Below are positions 45,860 to 53,866 of a stretch of 64,000 bases of DNA, piece by piece. The notes beneath the pieces were generated by a model. The model searched no databases. It saw nothing but the letters and a program-made list of their open reading frames with translations, and was not told where the DNA came from. Source of the DNA: VXNE01 sp965203615 (GTDB taxonomy: Bacteria; Pseudomonadota; Gammaproteobacteria; Pseudomonadales; Azotimanducaceae); NCBI GenBank assembly GCA_965203615.1, contig OZ241900.1, forward strand, positions 1,860,001 to 1,924,000, in the 5' to 3' direction. Made by a program: the position numbers and the translations under genes. Positions within the stretch are counted from its first letter, which is position 1; each line of letters opens with the position of its first letter.

Positions 45860-45927
45860 GCGGCCTTCCATGGTCGACGAGCGGGGCCGGGCCACAGGCG
45901 AAGCCGAAGGCGTCGGCTGTGGGGCAC

Positions 45928-47790
45928 TCAGATCTGGGTCAATTGCCGGTAGGCCTTCTGCAGGGCCGCCGGCAGGCCCTCCGTTTCCTCGATCACCAGG
46001 TAGTGGGTTTCGGGGCACATGCGGCGCAGGTAGTCGTGGCCTGACCGATCCACGGTCACGCAAAACGTGTGGACTCCCGCGCGTTCGGCTTCTTCCAGCG
46101 CCTTCGCCGTGTCCCGCACGCCGTATTCGTGGTTGCCACGCTCGGGTCCGTAGTCGCAATCCTGCGGGAACCCGTCGCTGACGATCATCAGCACCTTGAG
46201 CGCCGCGCCGGCGGCGGCAAGCTTTGCCGACGCATGCCGGATCGCCGGACCCATGCGGGTACTGCGCTTCGGCTGCATCGCCGCTATGGCATCCAGGGCC
46301 CTGCGGCGAAAAGGCTCGTCGAGCTCTTTCGCTACATAGAACTCGACACAGTCCTTGCCGTACCCCGAGAAGCCGTACACGCCATACTCGTCCCCGATGG
46401 CCGTGAGCGCGGTGGCCATCAGGGCGACGGCTTCCTTCTGAATGTCGATGATGCGCCGGCTCTCCTCCGGCGATGGCGGCTTGTCCCCGGACGTATCGTC
46501 GTCATCGAACCACGGGTCGCGAATATCCTGTGGTCTGGTGACATTTGTCGGAGGTTCCGTCACCTGCTCGACCGGATCGTCCGTCGATGCGGACAGGTCG
46601 ACCAGGAAAGCGGCGCTCACGTCGCGGCGAGCCCGCTGGCGCTGACTGTACACCCGGTCGTCCGGTGACACGCCGGCGCGCAAGTCGGAGCGAACATCGA
46701 CCAGTGCGCCCAGGTCCAGTTCGTCTCCGTCCGCCACCTTGCGCACACGCTGGTAGCCGATCGGCCGTATCTGCTCGAATCGTCGCCGCACCGCCCGCGC
46801 GTATGGGCGAACGGAACGCATGAGACCCCGGCCCCCGCCATCCGCAGCCTCCCTGGGATCTACGTCTATTTCGAACAATCGGCACCAGCCTTTCCTGTAG
46901 CGCCGCTCCAGGTAGTCCCACTCGTCGTAGAGGAAACTGCGCGCATCGTGGGGCGCTGCGCCGAATCGATGCCGCAGCTCGGAACGCTCCGAGTCGATCC
47001 GGCGCTGCAGATCGTCCCGCGCGCGCACGAGATCCTTTCCGACATCGCGAGTATCGCCGTCACCAATCCCTTCCCCCACCTCGACTCTATCGCCACTCGA
47101 CAACTCGCCAACTTCCATCGCGGCCACCTCGGCGTTGGCGTCGTCGAGTGCCTTTTCCCAGTCCTCGAGGCGTGCCTCCCGCTGCGCCCATTCCATGTGC
47201 CCGGGAATCGCGCCGGACGCCGCTTCCTCGGCGTCCATGGCGAGCATGTCGTAACACTCGATCACCGCTTCGGCGGTGTCGTACACGGTGGCGTCAGGCG
47301 CGCATACGCGGTCGATCACCGGGCGCAGGAACTCGACGGGAGCATCCCGGTGCGGGGCCAGCGCCTCCTGGTATTTTCGCGCGCCGGGGTACCTTCGCAG
47401 TGTCTGCGCCTCGATCCGGGCCGTCTCGATCAGGTGGAACAGCGACCGGGCGACCGGCGGGCTATCGAAGTGATTGAAGAACACCGTCAGGTCCGACTCG
47501 CGGTGGACCGGGGGCAAGGGTCGAGCGGCAAGTTCCGGGATGCGGGACCGGGCGCGCCCGATGTCGAAGGCAAAGGTTCCGAACTCGCGAAACCCGAGCT
47601 GCACCAATACGCGCAACCTGTATATCGCGGCATTCAGCGTTTCGTCCTCGAACAGGTCGATACAGGCGGGCAGGTAGACGCCGTCCGGGTCGGCGGAGTC
47701 TTCGTCGCCCACCTTGAGATGGCAAAAACGGCCGGCGATCCCCTCCGCGAACAACGCGAGGGGACGCTCTACCTCGGTTAGGTCGACCAC
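45928..47790 (-). CDS. NorD/CbbO-like protein with C-terminal von Willebrand A domain
   Basis: A 620-residue protein with an N-terminal helical region and a C-terminal VWA domain. The MIDAS motif D398-L-S400-A-S402 is intact, followed by VSDGFPQDCDYGPERGNHEYGVRDTAKALEEAE, characteristic of NorD/CbbO. In known systems these proteins act with a MoxR AAA ATPase (NorQ, CbbQ) to activate nitric oxide reductase or RuBisCO. Neither target gene is in this window. It lies 28 bases after the AAA gene in the same orientation, so it is most likely the third gene of the VOC-AAA-VWA run. It may use its VWA domain to hold the client enzyme. Confidence 0.9.
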   Translation of the reverse strand: MVDLTEVERPLALFAEGIAGRFCHLKVGDEDSADPDGVYLPACIDLFEDETLNAAIYRLRVLVQLGFREFGTFAFDIGRARSRIPELAARPLPPVHRESDLTVFFNHFDSPPVARSLFHLIETARIEAQTLRRYPGARKYQEALAPHRDAPVEFLRPVIDRVCAPDATVYDTAEAVIECYDMLAMDAEEAASGAIPGHMEWAQREARLEDWEKALDDANAEVAAMEVGELSSGDRVEVGEGIGDGDTRDVGKDLVRARDDLQRRIDSERSELRHRFGAAPHDARSFLYDEWDYLERRYRKGWCRLFEIDVDPREAADGGGRGLMRSVRPYARAVRRRFEQIRPIGYQRVRKVADGDELDLGALVDVRSDLRAGVSPDDRVYSQRQRARRDVSAAFLVDLSASTDDPVEQVTEPPTNVTRPQDIRDPWFDDDDTSGDKPPSPEESRRIIDIQKEAVALMATALTAIGDEYGVYGFSGYGKDCVEFYVAKELDEPFRRRALDAIAAMQPKRSTRMGPAIRHASAKLAAAGAALKVLMIVSDGFPQDCDYGPERGNHEYGVRDTAKALEEAERAGVHTFCVTVDRSGHDYLRRMCPETHYLVIEETEGLPAALQKAYRQLTQI

Positions 47791-47818
47791 TACTCGCGGA
47801 TGGAGGGGTGACGGAACA

Positions 47819-48628
47819 TCAGGGCAGGATCACATCGACGATGTCGGCGACCGCCTTCTGCACGTTCGCATCGTCGGATACCGTCTGCACGATCGCGATT
47901 TCCGCAGCGCGGCGCGGATTGATGCCGCGCCGGATGAGTTCGCCCGCGTAGATCAGCAGCCGCGTGCTCACGCCTTCCTCGAAGCCGTGTTCGCGCAGGT
48001 TGCGAACCTTGACGCCGATGGCCGCCAGCCGGTCGGCGGCATCCGCACCGACGGCGGATTCATGCGCGATGATCTCCGCCTCGGCATCGCTGTCCGGATA
48101 ATCGAAACTCAGGGAGACAAACCGCTGCCGCGTGCTGGTCTTCAGGTCCTTGAGGACGCTCTGATAGCCGGGGTTATAGGAGATCACGAGCAGGAAGTCG
48201 TCATGCGCGACGAGCAGTTCGCCGGTCTTGTCGATAGGCAGTATGCGGCGATGATCGGTCAGCGAATGCACCAGCACCGTCGTGTCCTTGCGCGCTTCCA
48301 CGATCTCGTCCAGGTAGCAGATGGCGCCGGAACGCGCGGCCTGGGTCAGGGGACCGTCCTGCCAGACCGTTTCGTCGCCGCGCAGCAGGTACCGGCCGAC
48401 AAGATCGGTGGCCGTCAGGTCCTCATGGCAGGAGACCGTGACGAGGGGCGTGTCGAGATCGCCCCTCGATCCGTCCGAGGTCTCGTAAAGCCGCCACGTC
48501 ATGTGCTCTACGAAGCGGGTCTTGCCGCATCCCGTCGGTCCCTTCAGCAGGACCGGCAGACGGCTATGGTAGGCGGCCTCGAATACCTCTACCTCATCTG
48601 CGAGCGGCAGGTAGTACGGCTCGCTCAC
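47819..48628 (-). CDS. MoxR-family AAA+ ATPase of the NorQ/CbbQ/NirQ type
   Basis: A 269-residue AAA+ protein. Walker A GPTGCGKTRF (residues 30-39), the VSCHEDLTATDLVGRYLL segment, Walker B-type YLDEIVEARKDTTVLVHSL and DHRRILPIDKTGELL are almost diagnostic of CbbQ/NorQ/NirQ. These hexameric ATPases remodel a metalloenzyme or RuBisCO together with a VWA partner. The start GTG at 48628 overlaps the stop of the VOC gene upstream by 4 bases, so expression is coupled. No nitric oxide reductase or RuBisCO gene is nearby, so the client is unknown; the coupled VOC protein is the obvious candidate. Confidence 0.93.
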   Translation of the reverse strand: MSEPYYLPLADEVEVFEAAYHSRLPVLLKGPTGCGKTRFVEHMTWRLYETSDGSRGDLDTPLVTVSCHEDLTATDLVGRYLLRGDETVWQDGPLTQAARSGAICYLDEIVEARKDTTVLVHSLTDHRRILPIDKTGELLVAHDDFLLVISYNPGYQSVLKDLKTSTRQRFVSLSFDYPDSDAEAEIIAHESAVGADAADRLAAIGVKVRNLREHGFEEGVSTRLLIYAGELIRRGINPRRAAEIAIVQTVSDDANVQKAVADIVDVILP

Positions 48629-49491
48629 CCGGGATAGAAGGCGTCGCGCCCGTTTATGTAGTTGCGGAAGGACTGCGCCGGGTTGCGATTGACCAGGTTT
48701 CGGCTGTACATGGGGTGCCGCAGGCTGCGAACTTCGTGCTCGAGTTCGGCAAGGGTCTCACCGGTCTCCGGATCCACGATCGCCTGGAAGCGATACTGGT
48801 GCTGGTCGGTCTCTTCCGTCACGAGGTCTCGCTCAACCAGGAAATCGTGGGGAGTCGAGAAGTCCACCACGTAGATGGCGATGTGGTGCCCGTCGTAACC
48901 CGGAATCTCGTCCGACGTCTCCCTGTAGATGAGCCGTTGATCAAGCCCCGTGGACACCTCCACGCGACAGCCATCCCCATTGTCGAACACCTGCGCTGGC
49001 GTGCCGAAGACATTCCGGTAGAAATCGGCGATACCGTTCGCGACGCCCGGCGAGACATCCATTTGCGCATAGGCTATGCCGAGGTAAATGCCCGGGAACG
49101 CGTCCGGCGCGTAGGCGCGAATGGCGTTGCCCCATGGACAGGTGACGGCGATGTGATCGTTTTTCTCCGAGAAACCGAATTGCGTGCCGGCCAGCAGCTC
49201 CGAAACGGAATTGAGCCGCCGCTTCAGGTCGTCGAGGTCCGGCACCACGACGCCTATATGGCCGCGCCACTGCTGCGCCGTGCTCTTCGGCAGGTGGAAC
49301 TGCTGCGCGCCCGCGTTGATCCACATGTTGCGGGTGCCGAAGTCGACGTAGGGATCGCGCGTGAAGCCGAGGCCAGTGACGTAGAACAGCGCCGCGACCT
49401 GCTGGTCCGGCACTGTCAGGTTGATGTGCTCCATGTTCAGCACATTGCCGACGTTCTCTTCGCTTCGATTGAAATCTCTCGCTTCTGCCAT
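48625..49491 (-). CDS. two-module VOC (glyoxalase/dioxygenase fold) protein coupled to the AAA-VWA pair
   Basis: A 288-residue protein of the vicinal-oxygen-chelate superfamily with two modules. The first starts near MEHINLTVPD (H22) and contains GHIGVVVPD; the second starts near YLGIAYAQMDVSPG and contains GYDGHHIAIYVVDF. Family members bind a divalent metal through His and Glu and act as lyases, isomerases or dioxygenases. AGGAAGGA lies just before the ATG at 49491. Its GTGA junction with the AAA gene is the tightest possible coupling. The C-terminal tail (EHEVRSLRHPMYSRNLVNRNP) is beyond the VOC fold and is unusual. I cannot name the substrate. Confidence 0.82.
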   Translation of the reverse strand: MAEARDFNRSEENVGNVLNMEHINLTVPDQQVAALFYVTGLGFTRDPYVDFGTRNMWINAGAQQFHLPKSTAQQWRGHIGVVVPDLDDLKRRLNSVSELLAGTQFGFSEKNDHIAVTCPWGNAIRAYAPDAFPGIYLGIAYAQMDVSPGVANGIADFYRNVFGTPAQVFDNGDGCRVEVSTGLDQRLIYRETSDEIPGYDGHHIAIYVVDFSTPHDFLVERDLVTEETDQHQYRFQAIVDPETGETLAELEHEVRSLRHPMYSRNLVNRNPAQSFRNYINGRDAFYPG

Positions 49492-49717
49492 TAGGTCCTT
49501 CCTCACGTCCTGGGGACGACGCGACACGTGACGCGACGAGTGTGGATCGCGCATCCCGGTCTGCCTTTGTGTGGGCCGCCCATGAATGCGCGAACCATCA
49601 CGGTGTGTCTGTGATGCGATTATAGCCACTGACTGGACGGGCCAGAGGAGTGGTTGGCCGTCCAGCCTTCTACGGGTAGTACAATTTCGGCAACATTGGG
49701 GATCGAATGAACTTCGC

Positions 49718-49936
49718 GTGTTGCACCGCCATCTCAATCATCAACGGTTTACGCTGGCAGCCATCGACGACGCGATCTCGCGCGGCAAGTGGAAGGACTG
49801 GGAGGAACTCCGACACGCCGCGCTACGCGACAGCGAGGTGATGGCAAACGTCGAGCGCATCTGTGCCCGTTACGCCGACGATCCGTACCGGCAGCGCTAT
49901 CGTTTCTGGGCGAACTATGTCGAAGCCCATAGCTGA
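49718..49936 (+). CDS. small protein preceding a nucleotidyltransferase toxin-like gene
   Basis: A 72-residue hydrophilic protein with a GTG start, containing FTLAAIDDAISRGKWKDWEELRHAALRDSEVMANVERICARYADDPYRQRYRFWANYVEA in one continuous helical pattern. Small proteins of this type precede AbiEii-like nucleotidyltransferases in other bacteria and are candidate antitoxins; that is recollection of the pattern, not a search result. The start is uncertain because no ribosome binding site is clear. Its end overlaps the next gene start by 20 bases, supporting joint expression. A TACAAT -10-like box lies about 35 bases upstream (49679-49684). Confidence 0.6.
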   Translation: MLHRHLNHQRFTLAAIDDAISRGKWKDWEELRHAALRDSEVMANVERICARYADDPYRQRYRFWANYVEAHS

Positions 49937-50624
49937 TTTGCCCGATTGGGAGCGACTGCTGTCCGCAGCCGCGCGGCTGCAAGCCATCATTCCGGGGACG
50001 GTGCTCGTCGGCGGAACCGCCGCCGCTGTCCATGCCGAGCATCGCCTGTCCATGGACGACGATCACGTCCTCCGTGATCTCCGCGAACGATTCTCCAGCG
50101 TACTCTCCCAGTTGGAGGAGGTGGCCGGGTGGAGGACTGCAAGAACGGCACGCCCCGTCCTGATTCTCGGCAGCCTGGACGGCATCGAGACCGGTGTCCG
50201 CCAGCTTGTTCGCAACGAACCGCTGGAAACCGAGGTTGTCGAGCGGTTCGGCGTTACCTTGACCGTTCCCACATCCCCCGAGATGCTGCGCATCAAGGCC
50301 ATCCTGATTCTGAAGCGCAATGCGACAAGGGACTATGTGGACTTCGCCGCACTCGCCGAACATATGGGCGTTGCGGCGGCCGCGGAAGCCCTGCGTTCCT
50401 TCGATGATCTATACCCGCAATCCAGCGGAGAGTCGCCCCTTCAACAGCTCCACGCGCAATTGTCGGAGCCCATGCCCTATGACCTCGACGACACAGATTT
50501 GTCCGAATACAAGAACCTCGATGCCCGGTGGCACGACTGGAAGGCCGTAAGGCAAGCCTGCATGCACGTATCCGTCGGCATGTTCGACCACCATTGCGAT
50601 CCTCGGGAACCGAACGGCCCATAA
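49917..50624 (+). CDS. nucleotidyltransferase-fold protein, AbiEii-like
   Basis: A 235-residue protein with the polymerase-beta-type nucleotidyltransferase motif VGGTAAAVHAEHRLSMDDDHV: G32-G33 followed by S45-x-D47-x-D49. LRIKAILILKRNATRDYVDFAALAEHMG resembles the conserved segment of AbiEii-type proteins (compare AEILARKLQSR of the 43.6 kb protein). It is only distantly similar to that first nucleotidyltransferase. The start overlaps the small upstream gene. Together they look like a toxin-antitoxin-type pair. It converges with the Fic gene, 23 bases away. Confidence 0.75.
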   Translation: MSKPIADLPDWERLLSAAARLQAIIPGTVLVGGTAAAVHAEHRLSMDDDHVLRDLRERFSSVLSQLEEVAGWRTARTARPVLILGSLDGIETGVRQLVRNEPLETEVVERFGVTLTVPTSPEMLRIKAILILKRNATRDYVDFAALAEHMGVAAAAEALRSFDDLYPQSSGESPLQQLHAQLSEPMPYDLDDTDLSEYKNLDARWHDWKAVRQACMHVSVGMFDHHCDPREPNGP

Positions 50625-50647
50625 CGCTCGCTGCTTCGAGGCACGGT

Positions 50648-51820
50648 TCAGTAACGCCCAATTGCGTTGAAATCGAGTTCGACCGTCAGATCGGGTTGTT
50701 GACCGCTAACCCTTATGAAACCCATTTCAGCCAACCGAATCAGCTCTCGGGAGAATGTGCGTCTGGTCACCGCCTCATAGATGGCTCTCACGTAAGGCTC
50801 ACGCACCAAGTCCGAAACGGGAATCCGTCTTGATGGCTCCTCGGCGAACGGATCCGTGGGTTCCGTCACGCCAACCAGGTGTTCCAGCAACTGGTATTCG
50901 CGTTGATTGATGACTCGACGACGGGGCCCGACACGCTTGCCAAGCGCTGCCACCAACGTGCTTCGGTAGATGACACGGTTGAGTTTAGTCTTGATGAAGT
51001 TGTTGATCCCCTTCAACTCTCCTGCGAAACCTTCGAGACCAAACATCACGAACTCCCCTAGTTCGAAGGGCTGCCTCCGCCTGCTTTTCTGCAGGAGGAT
51101 CCTGTACTGGTCCCCGTTTCGATAGAAATAATTCGACAGTCCGTAGAATCCGAATACGTTGTAGCCGCCCTGAAAGAGTATCCCCGCCTCGACAAGTCGT
51201 GAGACCCGACCGTTCCCGTCGCCGAAGGGGTGGACGGCGATCAGGAAGAAGTGCGCCAGCAGCGCACGCAAGACTGGATGAAACGATCGGGGTCGACCGG
51301 AGTTGATGAACTCTACGAATTCGTGCATAAGTTCGTTGAGCTTCTCGGGCGGCGCCCCGCGATGAACGCCTCCCAAGGCTTCAGTGCCCACGACAACCGA
51401 GTGCGTCCTCAGCTCTCCAGGCGTGTTGTTCATCTCGTCGGAGCCACGAGTATTGAGTCGATGCATGTGCATGATGTCGCCATATGTCAGTGGCCTCTTG
51501 GACGGGCCGAATCGTTTCCTGGTCCAATCCTGGGCAAGACCCGCGTTCCGCACCTGCAACTGTTCCCGCGATTGCTGTCGCGGTTGCTCCCCTGTCTGCT
51601 CGAGTTGCTGACCCACTTGCGTCTCCGACAGCGGATTCCCTTCAAGCGCCGTTGTGCCATGAACCGCCCTCACCCGGTTCAGTCGATCCAGGCTGTTCCT
51701 CCAGTGTGGCGGCAAAACCAGGTTCAGGGCCGCCTCCTTGTATGCTTCGATCTGGACCAAAAGGGGCCCCATGCTCGCCTCATCCAGACGGTAGTCGAAA
51801 CGGAATCGCTCCCAGTCCAC
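50648..51820 (-). CDS. class II Fic protein (AMP-transferase family) with C-terminal winged helix
   Basis: A 390-residue Fic-domain protein. The active site HPFGDGNGR at H197-R205 is complete (HPFx[D/E]GN[G/K]R). An N-terminal inhibitory helix motif T56-T-A-L-E60-G61 ([S/T]xxxE[G/N]) marks it as an autoinhibited class II Fic protein. Such enzymes usually transfer AMP to a protein hydroxyl. The C-terminal part (residues 300-390, REYQLLEHLVGVTE through RELIRLAEMGFIRV) resembles a winged helix. The GTG start at 51820 has AGAGGT upstream. It lies between the nucleotidyltransferase and an aldo/keto reductase, in a locally AT-rich region. Confidence 0.93.
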   Translation of the reverse strand: MDWERFRFDYRLDEASMGPLLVQIEAYKEAALNLVLPPHWRNSLDRLNRVRAVHGTTALEGNPLSETQVGQQLEQTGEQPRQQSREQLQVRNAGLAQDWTRKRFGPSKRPLTYGDIMHMHRLNTRGSDEMNNTPGELRTHSVVVGTEALGGVHRGAPPEKLNELMHEFVEFINSGRPRSFHPVLRALLAHFFLIAVHPFGDGNGRVSRLVEAGILFQGGYNVFGFYGLSNYFYRNGDQYRILLQKSRRRQPFELGEFVMFGLEGFAGELKGINNFIKTKLNRVIYRSTLVAALGKRVGPRRRVINQREYQLLEHLVGVTEPTDPFAEEPSRRIPVSDLVREPYVRAIYEAVTRRTFSRELIRLAEMGFIRVSGQQPDLTVELDFNAIGRY

Positions 51821-51846
51821 AAGTTACCTCTTATCGTGCGCGTTAC

Positions 51847-51945
51847 TTGACACTATATTCGACATCTCAATTCATTGAATAAAAAAATATTTTAACCAAA
51901 AAGTAACGAAAGTTGACCACCTATCTGACACCTAATTTGGCACCT
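51847..51945. promoter_or_regulatory. helically phased GACACCT-like repeats between the Fic and aldo/keto reductase genes
   Basis: A GACA/GACC/GGCA core occurs at 51849, 51861, 51915, 51927 and 51939; within each group the spacing is exactly 12 bases, close to one turn of DNA. The last three continue as ACCT (CACCT at 51918, 51929, 51941). An A/T-rich stretch (51878-51905) lies between the groups. This looks like an operator array for a regulator, possibly the Fic protein's own winged helix, for the divergent genes. Confidence 0.4.
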
Positions 51946-52018
51946 CGTCAAACGAACGTAGAGCCTTGAGCGCACTGGGTGTAGGCTCAGGGACACTGAC
52001 TTCTCAAGGAGCATTCGC

Positions 52019-53002
52019 ATGTTGTATCGACCTTTTGGCAGCACGGGACTCAACGTGTCGGCGATCGGGTTCGGGTGTTGGGAGATGGGCGGCACCTACG
52101 GGCGAATCGACGAGTCCGAGGTCATTGCGGCGATCCACAAGGCACTCGACGTCGGCATCAACCTGTTCGACACGGCCGAAGCCTATGGTTTCGGTGCGTC
52201 CGAAAGCCTGCTTGCCAAGGGCCTGGGATCCCGCCGGGACGACATCATACTGGTCAGCAAGTTCGGCATCGGCTACGGCGGCAGCGGCAAGACGTCGAGG
52301 GACTCCACGCCGGAACGCATGACGCAATCCATCGAAACGACGCTCAAGGCGCTGGATACCGATCACCTCGACGTGTACCTCGTCCATTGGCCGGACCGCG
52401 ATACGCCATACGAGGAAACCATGCGCGGCCTCGAAGACCTGGTCCGGCAGGGCAAGACGCGCTTCGTCGGCGTCTCCAACTTCAAGCAGGCCGAGATCGC
52501 CGACTGCATGGCCGCCCGCCGCGTGGATGTCGGACAGTACGGCTACAACCTGTTTGACCGGCGGCTGGAGGCGGAGGTGTTCCAGTACTGCGGGGAGCAG
52601 GACATCGCGATGATGGTGTACGGCCCGTTGGCCCACGGTCTGCTGACAGGCACGTTCAGCGCCGATACGCAGTTCAACGAGGGCAGGGACTGGCGTTCGC
52701 GCGGGGATGCCTTCAACCTGCCGCTGTTTACCGAGGAGAACTTCCCGCGCAACCTTGCCGTGGTGGAAGAACTGAAAAACCTGGCGGCGGAACGCGGGAT
52801 GGCGATCTATGAACTCGCCCTGGCATGGGTCCTGTCGAATCCCGTGGTGAGCGTGGCGCTGGTCGGCGCGCGCACGCCCGCCGAGGTGGAAGCGAATACG
52901 CGCGCGCCCGAACTCACGCTGTCCGACGAGGACAAGCAGGTCATCGAGGCTGTCTTCGCTCGACACGGTGTAGATACACGGCCGGACATCTGGATCGACT
53001 GA
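52019..53002 (+). CDS. aldo/keto reductase
   Basis: A 327-residue aldo/keto reductase of the YghZ/Tas-like group, NAD(P)H dependent. The catalytic tetrad is visible as D51 and Y56 (NLFDTAEAYG), a Lys in ILVSKFG, and H in YLVHWPDRDT. Cofactor-binding motifs include FVGVSNFKQAEI, YNLFDRRLE and VSVALVGARTPAEVEAN. AAGGAG 7 bases upstream of the ATG supports the start. PhzF follows 9 bases later, so the two share a transcript. Confidence 0.93.
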   Translation: MLYRPFGSTGLNVSAIGFGCWEMGGTYGRIDESEVIAAIHKALDVGINLFDTAEAYGFGASESLLAKGLGSRRDDIILVSKFGIGYGGSGKTSRDSTPERMTQSIETTLKALDTDHLDVYLVHWPDRDTPYEETMRGLEDLVRQGKTRFVGVSNFKQAEIADCMAARRVDVGQYGYNLFDRRLEAEVFQYCGEQDIAMMVYGPLAHGLLTGTFSADTQFNEGRDWRSRGDAFNLPLFTEENFPRNLAVVEELKNLAAERGMAIYELALAWVLSNPVVSVALVGARTPAEVEANTRAPELTLSDEDKQVIEAVFARHGVDTRPDIWID

Positions 53003-53011
53003 CACGGCGAG

Positions 53012-53866
53012 ATGCGCTGTTCGATCGTCGACGTGTTCGCGGAGAAACCGTTCGCGGGCAACCAGCTCGCCGTGGTTCGCCACTGCGGACAACTCGACAC
53101 ACGGACGATGCAAGCTGTCGCATGCGAGATGAACTTCGCGGAGACGACGTTCGTCGTCGAAGAAGGCGATGGCGAAGCCCGCGTGCGGATCTTCACGCCG
53201 GCGCAGGAGTTGCCATTCGCAGGACATCCGACGCTGGGCACTGCGTGGGTCCTGGGTCGAGAACGCGGCGTCTACACCCTCGACCTGGCGGCCGGACGTG
53301 TCCCCGTATCCTTCGACACCGGCGGCATCGCATGGATGCAACCGCCTCCGGCAACCCTGGGCGATAGATTGCCACTTGATCTGGCGGCTGCGTTACTTGA
53401 TCTCGCCGAGGAAGACGTGGATCAATCGACTCCGTGCCGGTATGCCGAGGTCGGGCCACGCTTCGTATTGATCGGCGTCAGGACGATCAATGCATTGCGG
53501 CGCGCACGCGTGGATCCTGCAACTCACGCGACCATCGCGGGCGAGGGTTTTCTCGGCGTTTTCGTATTCACGCGGCAGGGCTACAGTCCAGACGCCGACT
53601 TCGCCGCCCGAATGTTCTTTAACGCCAACGGCTGGCGCGAAGATCCGGCCACGGGCAGCGCAAACGCCGCCTTTGCCGCGAACCTGTCAGAGCGCGGCAT
53701 CACCGGCGAGTTCAAGGTAGAGCAGGGCTTTGAGATCGCCCGGCCTTCGCGCATCTACCTGGATATCGGCGACACGATTCGCGTGGGCGGCAAGGTCAGA
53801 CCCGTGATGACCGGCGACCTCTGCATCGGCTACGACTCCGGTTCCCCTTCACGAAACGTCCAGTAG
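53012..53866 (+). CDS. PhzF family isomerase
   Basis: A 284-residue PhzF-family protein (two related hot-dog-like halves). SIVDVFAEKPFAGNQLAVV, the catalytic-Glu segment CEMNFAETTFVV, LPFAGHPTLGTAWVL and the second-half EDPATGSANAAFAANL are all typical. The family includes phenazine-biosynthesis isomerase PhzF, but most members in organisms without phenazine genes have unknown substrates, which applies here. It is next to the aldo/keto reductase and converges with the glycosyltransferase, overlapping it by 37 bases. Confidence 0.92.
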   Translation: MRCSIVDVFAEKPFAGNQLAVVRHCGQLDTRTMQAVACEMNFAETTFVVEEGDGEARVRIFTPAQELPFAGHPTLGTAWVLGRERGVYTLDLAAGRVPVSFDTGGIAWMQPPPATLGDRLPLDLAAALLDLAEEDVDQSTPCRYAEVGPRFVLIGVRTINALRRARVDPATHATIAGEGFLGVFVFTRQGYSPDADFAARMFFNANGWREDPATGSANAAFAANLSERGITGEFKVEQGFEIARPSRIYLDIGDTIRVGGKVRPVMTGDLCIGYDSGSPSRNVQ

